Positions 24,086 to 35,475 of a DNA stretch of 64,000 nucleotides are shown in pieces. The notes below the pieces were generated by a model. That model did no database searches. It saw nothing but the letters and a program-made list of their open reading frames with translations, and had not been told where the DNA came from. How positions within the stretch are numbered: position 1 is the first letter of the stretch; each line of letters starts with the position of its first letter. The translations under genes and the position numbers were made by a program. Source of the DNA: Cordia subcordata (Eukaryota; Streptophyta; Magnoliopsida; Boraginales; Cordiaceae); NCBI GenBank assembly GCA_028554755.1, contig JAPTOF010000001.1:8848501-8912500 (forward strand), given 5' to 3'.

Positions 24086-24429
24086 ACCATAATTAAATTA
24101 TTGCGAATTCCACTTTATACAATGGTGAATACTACTTTAGACAATGGTGAACACCACTAATCTGATGCAATATATCTCTATTAGTTTCAATAGAATAAAG
24201 TATTCGTGGTTTGTGTATAGGGATTCAACATTGCATAAAATATATTCACTGCAGTACTAGATGTTCCCCAATGCATTGTCACAATTATTTTCAATAGAAT
24301 CTAAGTGCTAAGTGTTTACCAATTTGTGAATAGATATCACCATTGTGTAAAGTGGTGTTAACCACATTTTGTCACCATCAAGAGCGTTGGTGATGACCAA
24401 TATAAAATATATTCTGTGTGCGTGACATA

Positions 24430-24478
24430 TAAATATATATATATATATATATGTGTGCGCGCGCGCGCGTCGCGCGTA
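24430..24478. repeat. (AT)n-(GT/GC)n alternating tract
   Basis: Alternating purine-pyrimidine run changing from AT to GTGTGCGCGCGCGCGCGTCGCGCG, a form that can adopt left-handed DNA. It stands out in a very AT-rich region. Confidence 0.85.
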
Positions 24479-24599
24479 TTATTTGGTGCAATTGGGCTAC
24501 TCATTCCAACGTTGCAATTAAAAATTGTTTTTTGGCCTTATGTGTACATTGGCATATATTAATAACAATATTTAGTCTTGCAAACAGCTCACTTATGCT

Positions 24600-24866
24600 C
24601 TGTTTGTTATAATTTTATTTTAATATACTTATTTTACTAAAATGAGGATACATCTTATAAAATTTAAGAAATTTTATCATACATCTTATGAAAATTTAAA
24701 ACAAAATTATACTTTTTATCTTATAAGAAATAAGCAATTTTTCCTATCTTATTTTTTATAACTATAGAATGTATGGTACATATGATAAGATATCTTAAAT
24801 CTTATAAGATATCTCCAAATTTGAATAGGATAAGTATCTTAAAATAAGATCATTCCAAACACATTA
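24600..24866. mobile_element. MITE, family 1, second copy
   Basis: Collinear with 4505-4770. Inverted ends TGTTTGTTATAATTTTATTTTAA and ATCTTAAAATAAGATCATTCCAAACAC. The two copies let the family be defined inside this window. Confidence 0.8.
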
Positions 24867-25695
24867 TTAATTGCTTAGCTAGCCCGCACTGTTTGGCTTA
24901 AATATTGGCCTTTTCGTGGCTGACTAATTGGATGTATGTATATATGTACATTTTCTAATTGTTAATCTTTTGGCTTTTATATAGTAGTATGTTATCATGT
25001 GATATTAAGCTTCTAATTTTAGCCTATATATAGAATTTTTAATGACATGAAAATAATTAATTATTATCTATTAATTGAATTTAAATGTTTAAAAACTTTA
25101 TTAATATAATAAATTGCATGTTGATACCCTCATATTTATATAGAAACCCATAAATCATACAATAAACATTTCATTTGGCTTGCTATTAATTGCTTGATAC
25201 GTAGTTTAATATAAAATGTTGTTAGTAATAAATTAATCTTACTATTAGAAAATTTACGTTGCACGCCATACATCTTAGAGATTAAACGCTAGTGTGTGTT
25301 TATATATGCACTTGTACAACTACCTATATGCTTTGCTCTTGGTTTGCTAATTACTTTTCTTATTGTGAATGAAATTCTTAGGAGAAGTACTTCCCCTTCC
25401 TATCAAAAAAAAAAAGAAAAAAAAAAGAGTTTATACATGAATTATTTGTGTTTGTTGGAAACTTTCTCTAACATTGAAAATTTTCAAGTTTAAAATTCAC
25501 GAAATAAGGTTCTATGGTGTTCCTCTTATTACCTAATTAATTTTTTTAGACAGAACTTTAGTGATTCTTAATAATTATTATCTATTGTACCCAATTTAGA
25601 AGAAGTAATAAACACTAGTAATTGGTTTTTTTATACAGAACCTCAGTGAGTCTTAATAATTATTATCTATTGTAACCCAATTTATAAGAAGTAAT
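24867..25695. other. Intergenic, no gene seen
   Basis: AT-rich. A short duplication is visible: AGTAATAAACA with flanking TTAATAATTATTATCTATTGTA near 25570 and 25650. Confidence 0.5.
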
Positions 25696-26405
25696 AAACA
25701 TTACAACAAATTCTTTAGTAGATGAATTTCTTACTTTTGGGTGACGATTTTGAACCACTGCCTTTTGCCATAAGCGGCAACTTGCAGCCACCGCAATGGG
25801 CATTACAATAGTTGGTGTAACCAAACTTATAGGGCTTTTGCAGCAATTCCAGACTTTTGGTCACGTATTATTTTCATGTTAAAACATACAACAGTGGATG
25901 CTATAAACAAGTGTCAAACTTGTGACCTCTTGCGATTTTCAACTCTATATATAAGCAACTGTTCATTACATATTGCGAATAAAATTATATCTATATATAA
26001 GTGTATGCACTGAAACTTTTAAAAGGCATAACTTTGCACTTGGTGATCCATTTTAAGCTTTTTGGGGGTAGTTTTTCAAGATCTATATGATGCAAACAAC
26101 CGAAGGCAGTTCGGGTCTAAATTTTTCTAAAAATGGGGCTTATTTTTGAAGAAATTTGATTTTAAAGGGTATTAGGTAAAAGAAAAAAATTCAAATTTAG
26201 AGCATTTGATTTTAAATATTTTTGAACTTTGAAAAATTTTTAAAATAAAAAAATTTTGTAAAGGCGACGGTTAGGGAAAACCATCACCTACAGTCATTAA
26301 AATACGCAAAGAGATGGAAAGTTTTCATAAAACCATGAACCTAATTGGCGGCAATTTATTATCCAAAAACTTGGATTTTTAGCGGTAATTGTTGTGTGTG
26401 TGTGT
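25696..26405. mobile_element. Possible CACTA-derived element
   Basis: The left edge reads CATTACAACAAATTC and the right edge, complemented, CACACAACAATTACC, both resembling the CACTACAAxAAA ends of plant CACTA elements. GC-richer subterminal blocks (AAGCGGCAACTTGCAGCCACCG, GGCGACGGTTAGGG) fit such an element. No transposase was found. Confidence 0.35.
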
Positions 26406-26705
26406 CTATATATATATATATATATTTGATATGGAGGATGAAACTAATTATTAACATAAGGGAAAAGTGGAGTATTTCATTAATGCGTCCTAATTTCTTC
26501 AGAGAATTTCCTTTAGTATAATTAATTATAGTTTCTACTGTTTCACTTTCTGCATGTATCTAATAAACTATGCTTTTTTTTTTCTCTGTTGCGTCAGTTA
26601 TATGATATTAATATACATCACTAATCTGCTGCGTTCGTTAGTTGGTAGGCTTAACATCAATGATGGCATTAAGCTTGAAAACAAATAGAAATTGAAGTGT
26701 GTACT
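26405..26705. other. Intergenic with a (TA)n tract
   Basis: TGTGTGTGTCTATATATATATA microsatellite at the left, then AT-rich sequence with no recognised feature. Confidence 0.5.
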
Positions 26706-26900
26706 TAGGGCTCGTTTGAATTGACTTTTTTCAAAGTACCTTTTTTAAAAAGTTTTGAAAATTATTATTATTATTTTTAGAATCTAAAAAAAACTGAAAT
26801 TGAGTTTTTTTTCTTTTTTTCAAAAGTTCAACTTTTCTAAAATTCAATTTAAATACTCATTGTGAAAAAATATGTTTTTTTTAGAGAAAAAATACTTCTT
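26705..26900. mobile_element. Tourist-like MITE, copy 2, truncated
   Basis: Preceded by TTA and starting GGGCTCGTTTGAATTGAC at 26708, like the other family members. The right inverted end is missing and the sequence runs into the next repeat. Confidence 0.65.
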
Positions 26901-26909
26901 TATAAGTCA

Positions 26910-27330
26910 TGTTCGGCAACAGTGTTTTAAGTAGTATTTAATGTCTTGACCAAGTCAAAACATTACTTCTTCCCATTTTGGCTGTTCGGTAAAATAGTGT
27001 TTTAAATAGTATTTATATTCTAAACATTGTTTGAAGTGATATTTGTGAAAAACTAATATTATTAGTGTTTCAAGGTAAAATTTAGTATTTCATTTTTTTT
27101 TTGGGCAATACTACTCTCTCTCTAATAATAATAATAATCACAATAATAATAACCTGGTACTAGTGCCTTTTTTTTGTTATTTTGCATTCACCAACTAACT
27201 TAAATCTAGTTTTATTGAACACATTTAAAATAATTTACTAATAAAACAGTTATCCACTAATCGCTGAAAACAATAGCTATCCGCTACTCAAATAACTATT
27301 AGTTACTCAAACAGTTATCTGCTACCTAAC
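26910..27330. mobile_element. Non-autonomous element, family 2, copy 1
   Basis: About 0.4 kb shared with 50952-51732: GTTCGGCAACAGTGTTTTAAGTAG, TAGTGTTT, CAATAATAATAACCTGGTACTAGTGCC, TTATTTTGCATTC and a tail of repeated TATCCGCTACTCAAATAACTATTAG. It has no coding capacity and the superfamily is not certain. Confidence 0.6.
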
Positions 27331-28228
27331 CTATTAATTGCGCCGAAGAAATTGAAAAGGAAGAGATACGTCCCCAAGAATGATTACCTATCTTTGCTTT
27401 GCCCTTTTGCATCTTTTGTACCGAAGAGGAAAAAAAAAAAGGAACACATAAAATGTTGCCGGCCAAATCTAATTGTGATTAAACAATATTGGCGCATTAT
27501 TGCATAAATTCTTCAATTTAGATATATTAATTCATTTGCTTTAAGGTTGGGAAATGATGCGTGTAAATTACAACATCTACCAGCACTATGCACTGACAGT
27601 AACAGCTGGTTGTGATTTCTCTTCCAGCACGATAGTTTATGAAAACTGGCATAGTTAGCTAAAATCATTTATTACACGAACTCAATACAATGTATCAATC
27701 AAGATTTTTCTGAAGAATGATATGCTTAGGCTTTATTACACAACCTGAAACTATTAATATATATGCATTTTTAGACCTGTTGAAGAGCACAACCTCTCCC
27801 TGCAATTTAATTTATAGCCCAAACCCTTGCCTACTTTTGTGATTTGAGTTAATGTATTCTAAATCACATCAGATTTAATATTAATTTTTATCGAGTCAGA
27901 AGCAGTTGTTAATTAAAAACCATTGATGTTTCATCATAAAAACCAATTGATTTTGAATCTTTTTTTTTTATTCGAGATATATATATTTTAACATCTCCTC
28001 ACACGTGACATGAGAACCGAAAACAAGACCGAGCTCAAACAGGCAAGCTAGACAAGGAATACTACAAACCAAGAAGTCACACGTGTAAAACAACCTGCAA
28101 AGAATATGTCACATGTGTATAACTCGAGAAACTAGGCCAAAAGTCGAACTCTAATTCCATATTAAGAATTACTAATTTTTTTTTATAAAAATCAATTGAT
28201 TTCAAAATTTATCATTATTTTTATGTCG

Positions 28229-28261
<33 letters not shown>

Positions 28262-28411
28262 ATCAGGATTTCAGCGACGGTGAAGGAAAAACCTTGCGTA
28301 CTTCCAGTCGCTCTCTAGACGCCTCTTTTAATGGGACCAAACTCACGATTACGCACGCATGCACATGTCCATGCAACTACTTATGTCTTCATTGATGTTG
28401 GCTCCAGGGGT
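27331..28411. other. Intergenic, no gene seen
   Basis: AT-rich with a (TA)n tract at 28230-28258. No coding pattern recognised. Confidence 0.5.
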
Positions 28412-29085
28412 AGAACAAGAAAAATTTTTTTGGGGGAGGGGGGGGGGGCAAGACTCATATATATATATTTGAATGAAAACCATCATCGATCAAGATTAAG
28501 TAAAAAATAACAAGTCTTCCCATCTTCTAATGTGAGAGAGAACATATAATATAAGTATTATTAGATCTTTTAAACATAAAAAAATATAAAAGAAATACTA
28601 TTTAACAAAATAATAAAAATTATATAAGAAAAAGTTTAATAATTTAATCGATCAAATTAAGCTCTTCTCTCTTTTATGAATTTTTCTAGCCAAAACAAAT
28701 AATAACTAACAGAAGAAAAAACTTCCTAAATAAATAAATTCTCTGTGAAAAAGTTATCTAAATTTATGAATTTCTTCAATATATCTTGCAAGGAAAAAAA
28801 AATTCTAAGTATCTAACTAACAGAACAAATAAATTAAGGATTATTGAAATTTATCCGCTAAAATTGCTTATATATTACAAAAAAGTAGTCATTAAAATAT
28901 AGTCTGGGTAGAAAAATGTATACAAAAAAATTATTAGGAGAATAATTTTAAACAAAAGAAAAGAAGAGAAAAATTAAGGGGAAGGGTATAAGAAGAATTT
29001 TTGAAAATTTTATATACACAAAAATATATATTTTTCAACGCTTGAGGGCGGCCGGGTCCCCGCCGGTCCCACCCCGGGTTGGCTC
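28412..29085. repeat. Dispersed repeat, family 3, copy 1
   Basis: About 0.65 kb that aligns with 56945-57680 (shared blocks TTAACAAAATAATA, AAATTCTCTGTGAAAAG, GGAATATTGAAATTTAT-like, AAACAAAAGAAAAGAAGAG). Both copies are bounded by G-rich/C-rich ends (GGGGGAGGGGGGGGGGG at 28433-28449; GGGTCCCCGCCGG at 29053). Probably a degraded transposon that inserted just upstream of the WD40 gene. Confidence 0.6.
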
Positions 29086-29089
29086 AATC

Positions 29090-29097
29090 TTTATATC
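29090..29097 (+). promoter_or_regulatory. TATA-like box of the WD40 gene
   Basis: TTTATATC 110 bp before the start codon, immediately after the GC-rich edge of the upstream repeat. Confidence 0.35.
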
Positions 29098-29206
29098 TCC
29101 AAGCATAACTCCACGCTAGCTGCTGTTAGATATTATTATTATCTTCTATCACCACAACCCTCTTCCTACCCCAACCCAAAAAACTCCAGAAAATCAAGTT
29201 TGGGCC

Positions 29207-30577
29207 ATGGACTACAATGGCAAGCGAAGTCTCTGGAGCTTCATAGGTGAAGACAGAGAAGCGTTGCAGTCTCCACATCGTCTATCTCATAAATCTCATC
29301 GGCAATTGTCCGATGAAGATATTCCCTTTAGCCCTTCAAGATCTTCCACAGGCACTGCTCACATGTATCCTTTCATGCCACCCCCTAGTCCTGACTCGCC
29401 ATGGACACTCTCTCCATTGCAGACCCCATCACCATCTTTGCTTTATCATTGCATTGCGTCGCTTCATCGCCAAGAAGGGGTCATTTACTCCATCACAATC
29501 TCAAAGGGGATAGTCTTCACTGGCTCCGAGAGCAGCCGGATTCGCGCCTGGCGACAGCCGGATTGTATCGAAAGAGGGCATATCAGGGCGAGCTGTGGTG
29601 ATGTTAGAGCTATATTAGCTCATGGCAACATGCTTTTCACTTCACACAAAGATCACAAAGTTCGGATGTGGAATATCACAGTGTCTGAGAATTTCAAAGC
29701 CAAAAAGGTGGCTAAACTACCTAAACCTAGCTCAATTCTTTTCTTCCCGAAAACTAGTAGCCAACGACACAAGGATTGTATATCTTGCATGGCGTATTAC
29801 CATGCAGAAGGGCTTCTGTACACTGGATCATGGGATAAAACGGTTAAGGCGTGGAGAGTATCTGATAGCAGATGCGTAGACACATTCGTAGCTCATGAAG
29901 ATAATGTGAATGCAGTAGTGGTGAATCAAGAAGATGGAAGCGTTTTCACATGCTCATCTGATGGTTCTGTGAAGATCTGGAGGAGAGTATATGGGCAAAG
30001 CTCTCATACTCTAACCATGACCCTAAAGTTCCAAATGTCACCTGTGAATGCCCTGGCCTTGAGCACATCGTTGAGCTCTTGCTTCCTCTACTCAGGATCT
30101 TCAGATGGGTTTATAAACTTCTGGGAGAAGGAAAAAATGTCCGGAAGATTTAACCATGGCGGATTCTTGCAAGGCCATAGATTTGCTGTTCTTTGCTTAG
30201 TTGCTATAGAGAAGTTGATATTCAGTGGCTCAGAGGACACAACCATAAGAATTTGGAGAAGAGAAGAAGGCAGCTGCTTTCATGAGTGTCTTGCAGTTCT
30301 GGATGCGCACAGAGGTCCGGTGAAGTGCTTGGCTGCTTCTCTGGAAATAGGCAAAGTGGTGATGGGGTTTTTGCTTTACAGCGCAGGCTTGGATCAAACA
30401 TTCAAAGTGTGGAGAGTCAAGGTGTTGCCTGATGAGAAAAAGGTGCCCCTGGAGGCTTTTGTCGAACGCAGTGCTGACAACGCGATGAATAAGCATATGG
30501 ATTATGAGATGAGTCCTGTTTTGTCACCTTCGTGGGTGGAGAAGAAGCTACAAGGTGATCATCACCCTTTTCACTAG
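29207..30577 (+). CDS. JINGUBANG-like WD40 repeat protein, intronless
   Basis: One uninterrupted 456-residue frame. The N-terminal ~80 residues are Ser/Pro-rich and probably disordered (MPPPSPDSPWTLSPLQTPSP at 57-76). Seven WD40 blades follow, with their closing motifs at 106-115 (GSESSRIRAW), 145-155 (TSHKDHKVRMW), 207-216 (GSWDKTVKAW), 250-258 (SSDGSVKIW), 297-306 (GSSDGFINFW), 341-350 (GSEDTTIRIW) and 393-402 (AGLDQTFKVW), forming one beta-propeller. The order, the LYHCIASLHRQEGVIYS start of blade 1 and the lack of introns match the plant JINGUBANG family; the Arabidopsis founder restrains pollen germination. The role here is inferred by family only. The start lies in GCCATGG, a favourable context. 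No damage was seen. Confidence 0.92.
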   Translation: MDYNGKRSLWSFIGEDREALQSPHRLSHKSHRQLSDEDIPFSPSRSSTGTAHMYPFMPPPSPDSPWTLSPLQTPSPSLLYHCIASLHRQEGVIYSITISKGIVFTGSESSRIRAWRQPDCIERGHIRASCGDVRAILAHGNMLFTSHKDHKVRMWNITVSENFKAKKVAKLPKPSSILFFPKTSSQRHKDCISCMAYYHAEGLLYTGSWDKTVKAWRVSDSRCVDTFVAHEDNVNAVVVNQEDGSVFTCSSDGSVKIWRRVYGQSSHTLTMTLKFQMSPVNALALSTSLSSCFLYSGSSDGFINFWEKEKMSGRFNHGGFLQGHRFAVLCLVAIEKLIFSGSEDTTIRIWRREEGSCFHECLAVLDAHRGPVKCLAASLEIGKVVMGFLLYSAGLDQTFKVWRVKVLPDEKKVPLEAFVERSADNAMNKHMDYEMSPVLSPSWVEKKLQGDHHPFH

Positions 30578-32610
30578 ATTCTGATGATGTGCATTTCACT
30601 TTCTTAGATTTGGGGAACATTCTCCCCTTCTCCCCTCTTTTTTTTTCTCTCTCTCTCCTTCTTGCGGAAACCCCTAGTCCCATCCCAATTGTCGCACTTA
30701 TTGGGATTCAGGCCTAGGACATAATCTTTAAAAAAAGTAGTCTCGACCATTTGATCAACTCTTTGAACCTCTTGGGGAACATTCTCTTCTACATGCATGT
30801 GGGGTTGTATTATGCATATACTTGATTTGTGTTAGTTCTTCCAATTTTAACTTTAGGTCTATATGGTGCAAGAGTTAGATGATAGCTGTCTTGTTTATGT
30901 TTTCCGTTGTTTTAATAAAATTGATCTTTTCTTTTTCATTTTCGTTTGATTTAGTATTCTCGATTAATTAATTGAGAGTGAGTTATTATCAGGAAAGTAA
31001 AACAAGGAAAAATAAAAGATTTGATAGAAAAAGAACTACACTGGAAACCGAAGGAAGAAGGCAAAGTTGAATGACAAAAGCAACGAGAGACAATTAAATT
31101 GAGTGATTTAATTTATTCCTAGCTTAACCCAAATTAAGCAATTTATCATAGTTTAAATATCTTCTCTATATACATCTTCATCTAATAGACATATCAAATT
31201 ATCCTTAAGTTGTGTCACTTGTAGGGTTCATTCTTTTGCCGTGAAACTCTTACAATATATTTTCTAAATTTCTCGGTTGTGCAGGTAATATTGTAAAAAT
31301 AATTTAATTAAAAAAATTCAATCAACGAAAAATAAAAAAGAACAGTTATGAGGAGAAAAAAATTGTTTTCATGTGTTAAAACTGATGAAAACATTTTCCA
31401 CCCTCTGTTGTACATACTTTTTACGCTCTCTCTTTCTATCTTACTAAAGACATCAATTTGTTGTAATTATTTATTTCCTAGAATATTCACTTTACTTGTA
31501 TGATGCTCTGAGACCATGTAAGATGGCATTGATGAGCAAACTGCTTTGCTCTTTCCATGATATTATATTGATACAAATATATATACTTAAAAACAAATAG
31601 ACAAAATTCCTTAATTATATATAGTTATTACATTGGTAATTATAGACCAGTATACAAGGAAAGTGGATAATCTTGAAAAGAGCAATTAATTAAAACAAAT
31701 TGATTTACTCTAATATGATTTTTAAACGAGAAATTGGTCCTTAGTTGCAAATCCGGTTGAATTTGGTACATAGCTTTCTCAGAAATGGTACTTTATTAAC
31801 TACATCAATTAATTAATCATGGCTCAAATGTAAATGAAGAGGTTTGGAGAATAATAATTTTTCAGTTACACATGTACAAATTAAGATTTTCAAGACCAGC
31901 ATATACTTGAGTGTCTCACTTATACAGCTAATCCATTTTGAAATAGAACTTTAATTATTTATGATAACAACCAAATATCAAAAAATATTTTATTTTTCAA
32001 GTAGATATATATTCTGTATATATCTACTAGTAACACGTTGAAAGACGACAAAAAAAGAGAAAAACAAGATGAAAACCAAAAAGAAAAATAAAAAATGAAG
32101 GCATTGAAAGATGTAACAGGTAACGTTTTACTGTTAAGTTAAATTCGCATTACATTTTTGAGCTACCCAGTTCAGAAACATGTACCACAGGAGTGGTCCG
32201 AGCTGCTCCTTTATTAATGGCACATTCAAGAAGATTAAAGGAGTTACCTATCATTTTCATGGATGAATACAATGGTGGCACCGATTTCAGCACATAAATT
32301 TATTAATTACAGTGCAATTAATGAAGTTTTGGCCGCTGTGGATCATTAATTTAAACGTGTATAATTAGAATAGTTTTATTTGTTATATGCTTATTTTGTG
32401 ATAGATTATTTATTTCTCTTTAATTATGGTAGCTTCCTCTCAAGCTTAGGAAGCCATAGCCCAACGATGGTCATAGGTAACAGATCATTGTCGTCTATAT
32501 ATAACTAGTACATTATTATGCCGTGTGAGAGCCGATTATTAATGTTAGTTTCCTCCACTTAAGACATCTGTATAGACATTAATTCTTCATGAATTACCCA
32601 TACATTTTAT
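30578..32610. other. Intergenic, no gene seen
   Basis: The first 250 bp hold the probable 3' untranslated region of the WD40 gene, with a CT-rich run at 30630-30660. The remainder is AT-rich without recognised features. Confidence 0.5.
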
Positions 32611-32672
32611 ATATCCATATATACATACATATATATACATATATACATATATATATACATATATATATATAT
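32611..32672. repeat. (TA/CATA)n microsatellite
   Basis: Compound ATATACATATATATACATAT tract directly abutting the start of the LTR-like repeat copy B. Confidence 0.9.
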
Positions 32673-32674
32673 CA

Positions 32675-33600
32675 AAGCAATATTGACTAAATTTTGAGTT
32701 GGGTCCTGCACGTCAAAAGGGTCGGTAGTTGGTACTGTTACGTTCCTTGTTTGTAATGGGTTAACATGGTACATTTATATGTCAGAAACGGGTTAAAGGT
32801 GAATGAGAAATTAGCAACCAAAGTTGAGTGTGTTACTAGTTTAGTTGTTTGATTTGATTGTATGTGGATTTTTATCTCACATAGGAAAACCAATAAACTT
32901 TTGCTCACTTTATATATAGATTACTTCATGAGGTGTGCCAACAAGGCATATGGAGAGAAGACTATGCATAGTGGGCATGGTGTTTAAACCCACCACACGC
33001 GTGCGCGTGGTTGCCTACACGGCACCTCCAGTCGAGTTGCGCCTGGGTACGCAGTGCTTCTCAAACGGCACCACCGGTTGGGTAGCGTCTGGGGACGCAG
33101 TGCTACTCAAACACAGATTTATAACCCTTTAAATGCATTTAACTGTTGGAGGGACAAGTTTATTAATCCCTTAAATGCATTTTACTTGAGGGACAGGTTT
33201 ATTTCCTCCTTAAATGCATTTTACTTAGTTGCTCTTCTTTGCTCCTCTATAAATAGCTGAATCCAGAAAGTACTGTGTATCAAGAATTCTCGTGTTAGCA
33301 TACTACATAATTCCCATAGCATTCTGCCAGTCTTATTTCATCATACAGATAGAGTCCTACGCTTCTCATTCACTGGCTCTTGCGTTGGTGTCCTACTACA
33401 GTCAAGAGGTATAGTTGTCATATCCTGGGAAGGATACGCCATAACTTTTAGCATCGTGTGGAAGGACGTAAATCATTTAAAAAGATCGAGTTTCTCGAGA
33501 CTCAACTAAATTTGTTTATTTTTGTTTATTTGTTATTTCCAATTCCATTCTCTAAATATTCATGGTTTATATCTCTGTTCTATTCTATTTATATAGTTCT
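32675..33600 (+). repeat. LTR-like dispersed repeat, copy B
   Basis: Second copy of 20045-20995 in the same orientation. It differs by internal duplications: a GC-rich unit (GCGCCTGGGTACGCAGTGCTTCTCAAAC, about 33039 and 33087) and three copies of CCTTAAATGCATTTAACT (33129-33225). TATA-type CTCTATAAATAGC at 33244. Confidence 0.65.
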
Positions 33601-33627
33601 AAAAGGAACTAGGGGTGTTAGAGAAAA

Positions 33628-33985
33628 TATAAAAGGTAAAAATTATGTAGATATAAGATTTTATGTGATTTGACAAAACCTACATCCATAGATGACAGAT
33701 AGGATAGTAAAAGATTGCACTATATTGACAATAAACAAAATACATAGCATAGGCATTATACAGGTGAAAAATTCCTGTACCTGAGAGCTTGTTGCAAGGC
33801 TTCTAGCTACACAGAATGTGTTTTCTACCTGATATTAATAGGTGTTGCCCATACATGTATGAGTTTCCGTTTATTCTTGTCTTTTGCATTTGTCAGCTTT
33901 GTATGGTTGGCTAGTATCCTATGGTGGGGATAAGGACGCTTGGCAAGACATGCTTCTAGCCTTGGTACAACGGTATCAAAGCGAG
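33628..33985 (+). repeat. Possible LTR edge with primer-binding-like site
   Basis: Starts TGTTAGAGAAAATATAAAAGG and ends near CCTTGGTACAACGGTATCAAAGCGAGG, which resembles an LTR end followed by an initiator-Met primer site (TGGTATCAGAGC). No matching second LTR was recognised, so this is tentative. Confidence 0.3.
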
Positions 33986-34139
33986 GATTGTACCTTATCA
34001 CTAATGAGTTGAGTTGAAAGTGCAGAGTTCTGTAGAAAATACACATACAAAAAGAAATATGCATCTGATTCTATATCTTCTTATGGTTATATTATAACCA
34101 AACATAAAGCAACAATGATAATAATTACTCCATGAGTGT

Positions 34140-34480
34140 TCTGCTCTAAGTTCTAATTATTCCTAGAACGACATCGACCAGAATTGTAGACCTGTATCCT
34201 AAAACTGAAGAACTAGGGGTAGGACCCCAGATGTCAAGATGTACTATTTCTAAACGAGAAATGGTAATGCCATTAGAAACTCAAAACCAAACTTTATAGC
34301 TTTATATTATCACAGAAGAGTCACAAGATTCATTTGGCAACGTAGAAAAGGAAAGTTAGCACTTGGTTGACTAAGAATCATACATGATACATGGACCTAA
34401 CTGAAATAGAAGGATGGCCCAAGTAGTGTTTCCACAGTGATGCTGAATTGAAGTGGGGGAAGCTCGCCTATACGACTGCT
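34140..34480 (-). pseudogene. Copia integrase fragment
   Basis: Minus-strand remnant. One frame reads LDIWGPTPSSSVLGYR, matching the start of the copia integrase core (HSDVWGPSP), and further upstream a LLGPSF stretch recalls the LGHPS part of the zinc-binding region. Several stops and frame changes; nothing else of the element was found. Confidence 0.5.
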
Positions 34481-34696
34481 ACATGTGAAAATGGCTGAGA
34501 AGTGCCTATTTGCAAATCCACCCTTATCAACGCATTCAAACCCCCACTAAGATAGAATTTATCTTGAGTTTTGCAATTTTGATGCTTTTAAATAAATGGC
34601 AACGAGGCGTAAGGTTTCTTTTTTTGGTTATTTTTAATCATATGAAAAATCTAGTCAGAGGAGCTCAATTACTAGATATCTGGACAGACGACTACG

Positions 34697-34842
34697 AACT
34701 GATACAGGCTCGTTATTATGACTTAATTGTGGCCATGGCGGCTCCAACGTCAAAAAAAGCAGAAAGAGAAAAGTGCAACTACACTCGCGAATGAGGGTTT
34801 GGATGTCGATGACAAACTGATATAGGCTCGTTATTTTGTTTA
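34697..34842. repeat. Direct repeats bracketing the aquaporin exon fragment
   Basis: ACTGATACAGGCTCGTTATTAT at 34698-34719 recurs as ACTGATATAGGCTCGTTATTTT at about 34817-34838. The stretch between them is dominated by the aquaporin exon-1 fragment. Confidence 0.7.
34729..34811 (-). pseudogene. Fragment of aquaporin exon 1
   Basis: About 83 bp matching 36764-36846, part of exon 1 of the neighbouring TIP4-type gene, in the same orientation. Shared runs include GTGGCCATGGCGGCTCCAAC, AAAGTGCAA and AATGAGGGTTTGGATG. It stops near the splice-donor side of the exon and has base changes and frame-breaking changes. No other exon is present, so it is a stray partial copy of a gene 1-2 kb away. Confidence 0.8.
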
Positions 34843-35475
34843 CAAATAAAATCTATGTTATAAATCATTATTATTTTTAAATGATTAATTTTAATTTTGA
34901 ATTAAAAAATTTAAATCAAGCCATAACTTAGTGTGAATATTTTTTTGTCATTACTTATTTAAAATTTGAAACCCGTCACTTTTCATGAATCACATTACAT
35001 ATGTAAGTACCAAATCTTCGACTACGCGCATTGATTCATGGAACACATCATCTTTCTGTAAAGACGTAATTTTCCACTAATACATTATAACTAATAAAGA
35101 ACCTCACAGTGCAAGTTATTACAATGGTAATATGACCAATTTGTCGGTTGACTTTCATGGTAACTTTCGAAAATGCCATGATCGATTCAATGGTTTTGGA
35201 ATGGGTTAGCTACACAAAAATCACAAATGTTACCATAGAATATTAACCAAATTAAATCATATATAATACCAAGCAATTTGACGACAGACGTTTTCTATTA
35301 CTAATTAGTCAGTAAATCTCATCTAATGACCAATTAATGATGGATCTGCCATCTTCTAGTAGTGGAAACAATACAACAATTTTATTATTTCATATTCAAA
35401 AAGACACACTCCTCGTACAGGCTACATACATTGGGGATGAAAATGGCACAACAACAACGAGAACTTTAATCAGAA
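34843..35475. other. Intergenic downstream of the aquaporin gene
   Basis: AT-rich, no second gene recognised. It contains the presumed 3' untranslated region of the aquaporin gene, which is transcribed leftward. Confidence 0.5.

Noticed and set aside
30417..30683. 88-codon minus-strand frame at the end of the WD40 gene
   Set aside because: Antisense shadow of the WD40 C-terminus and a CT-rich 3' region.
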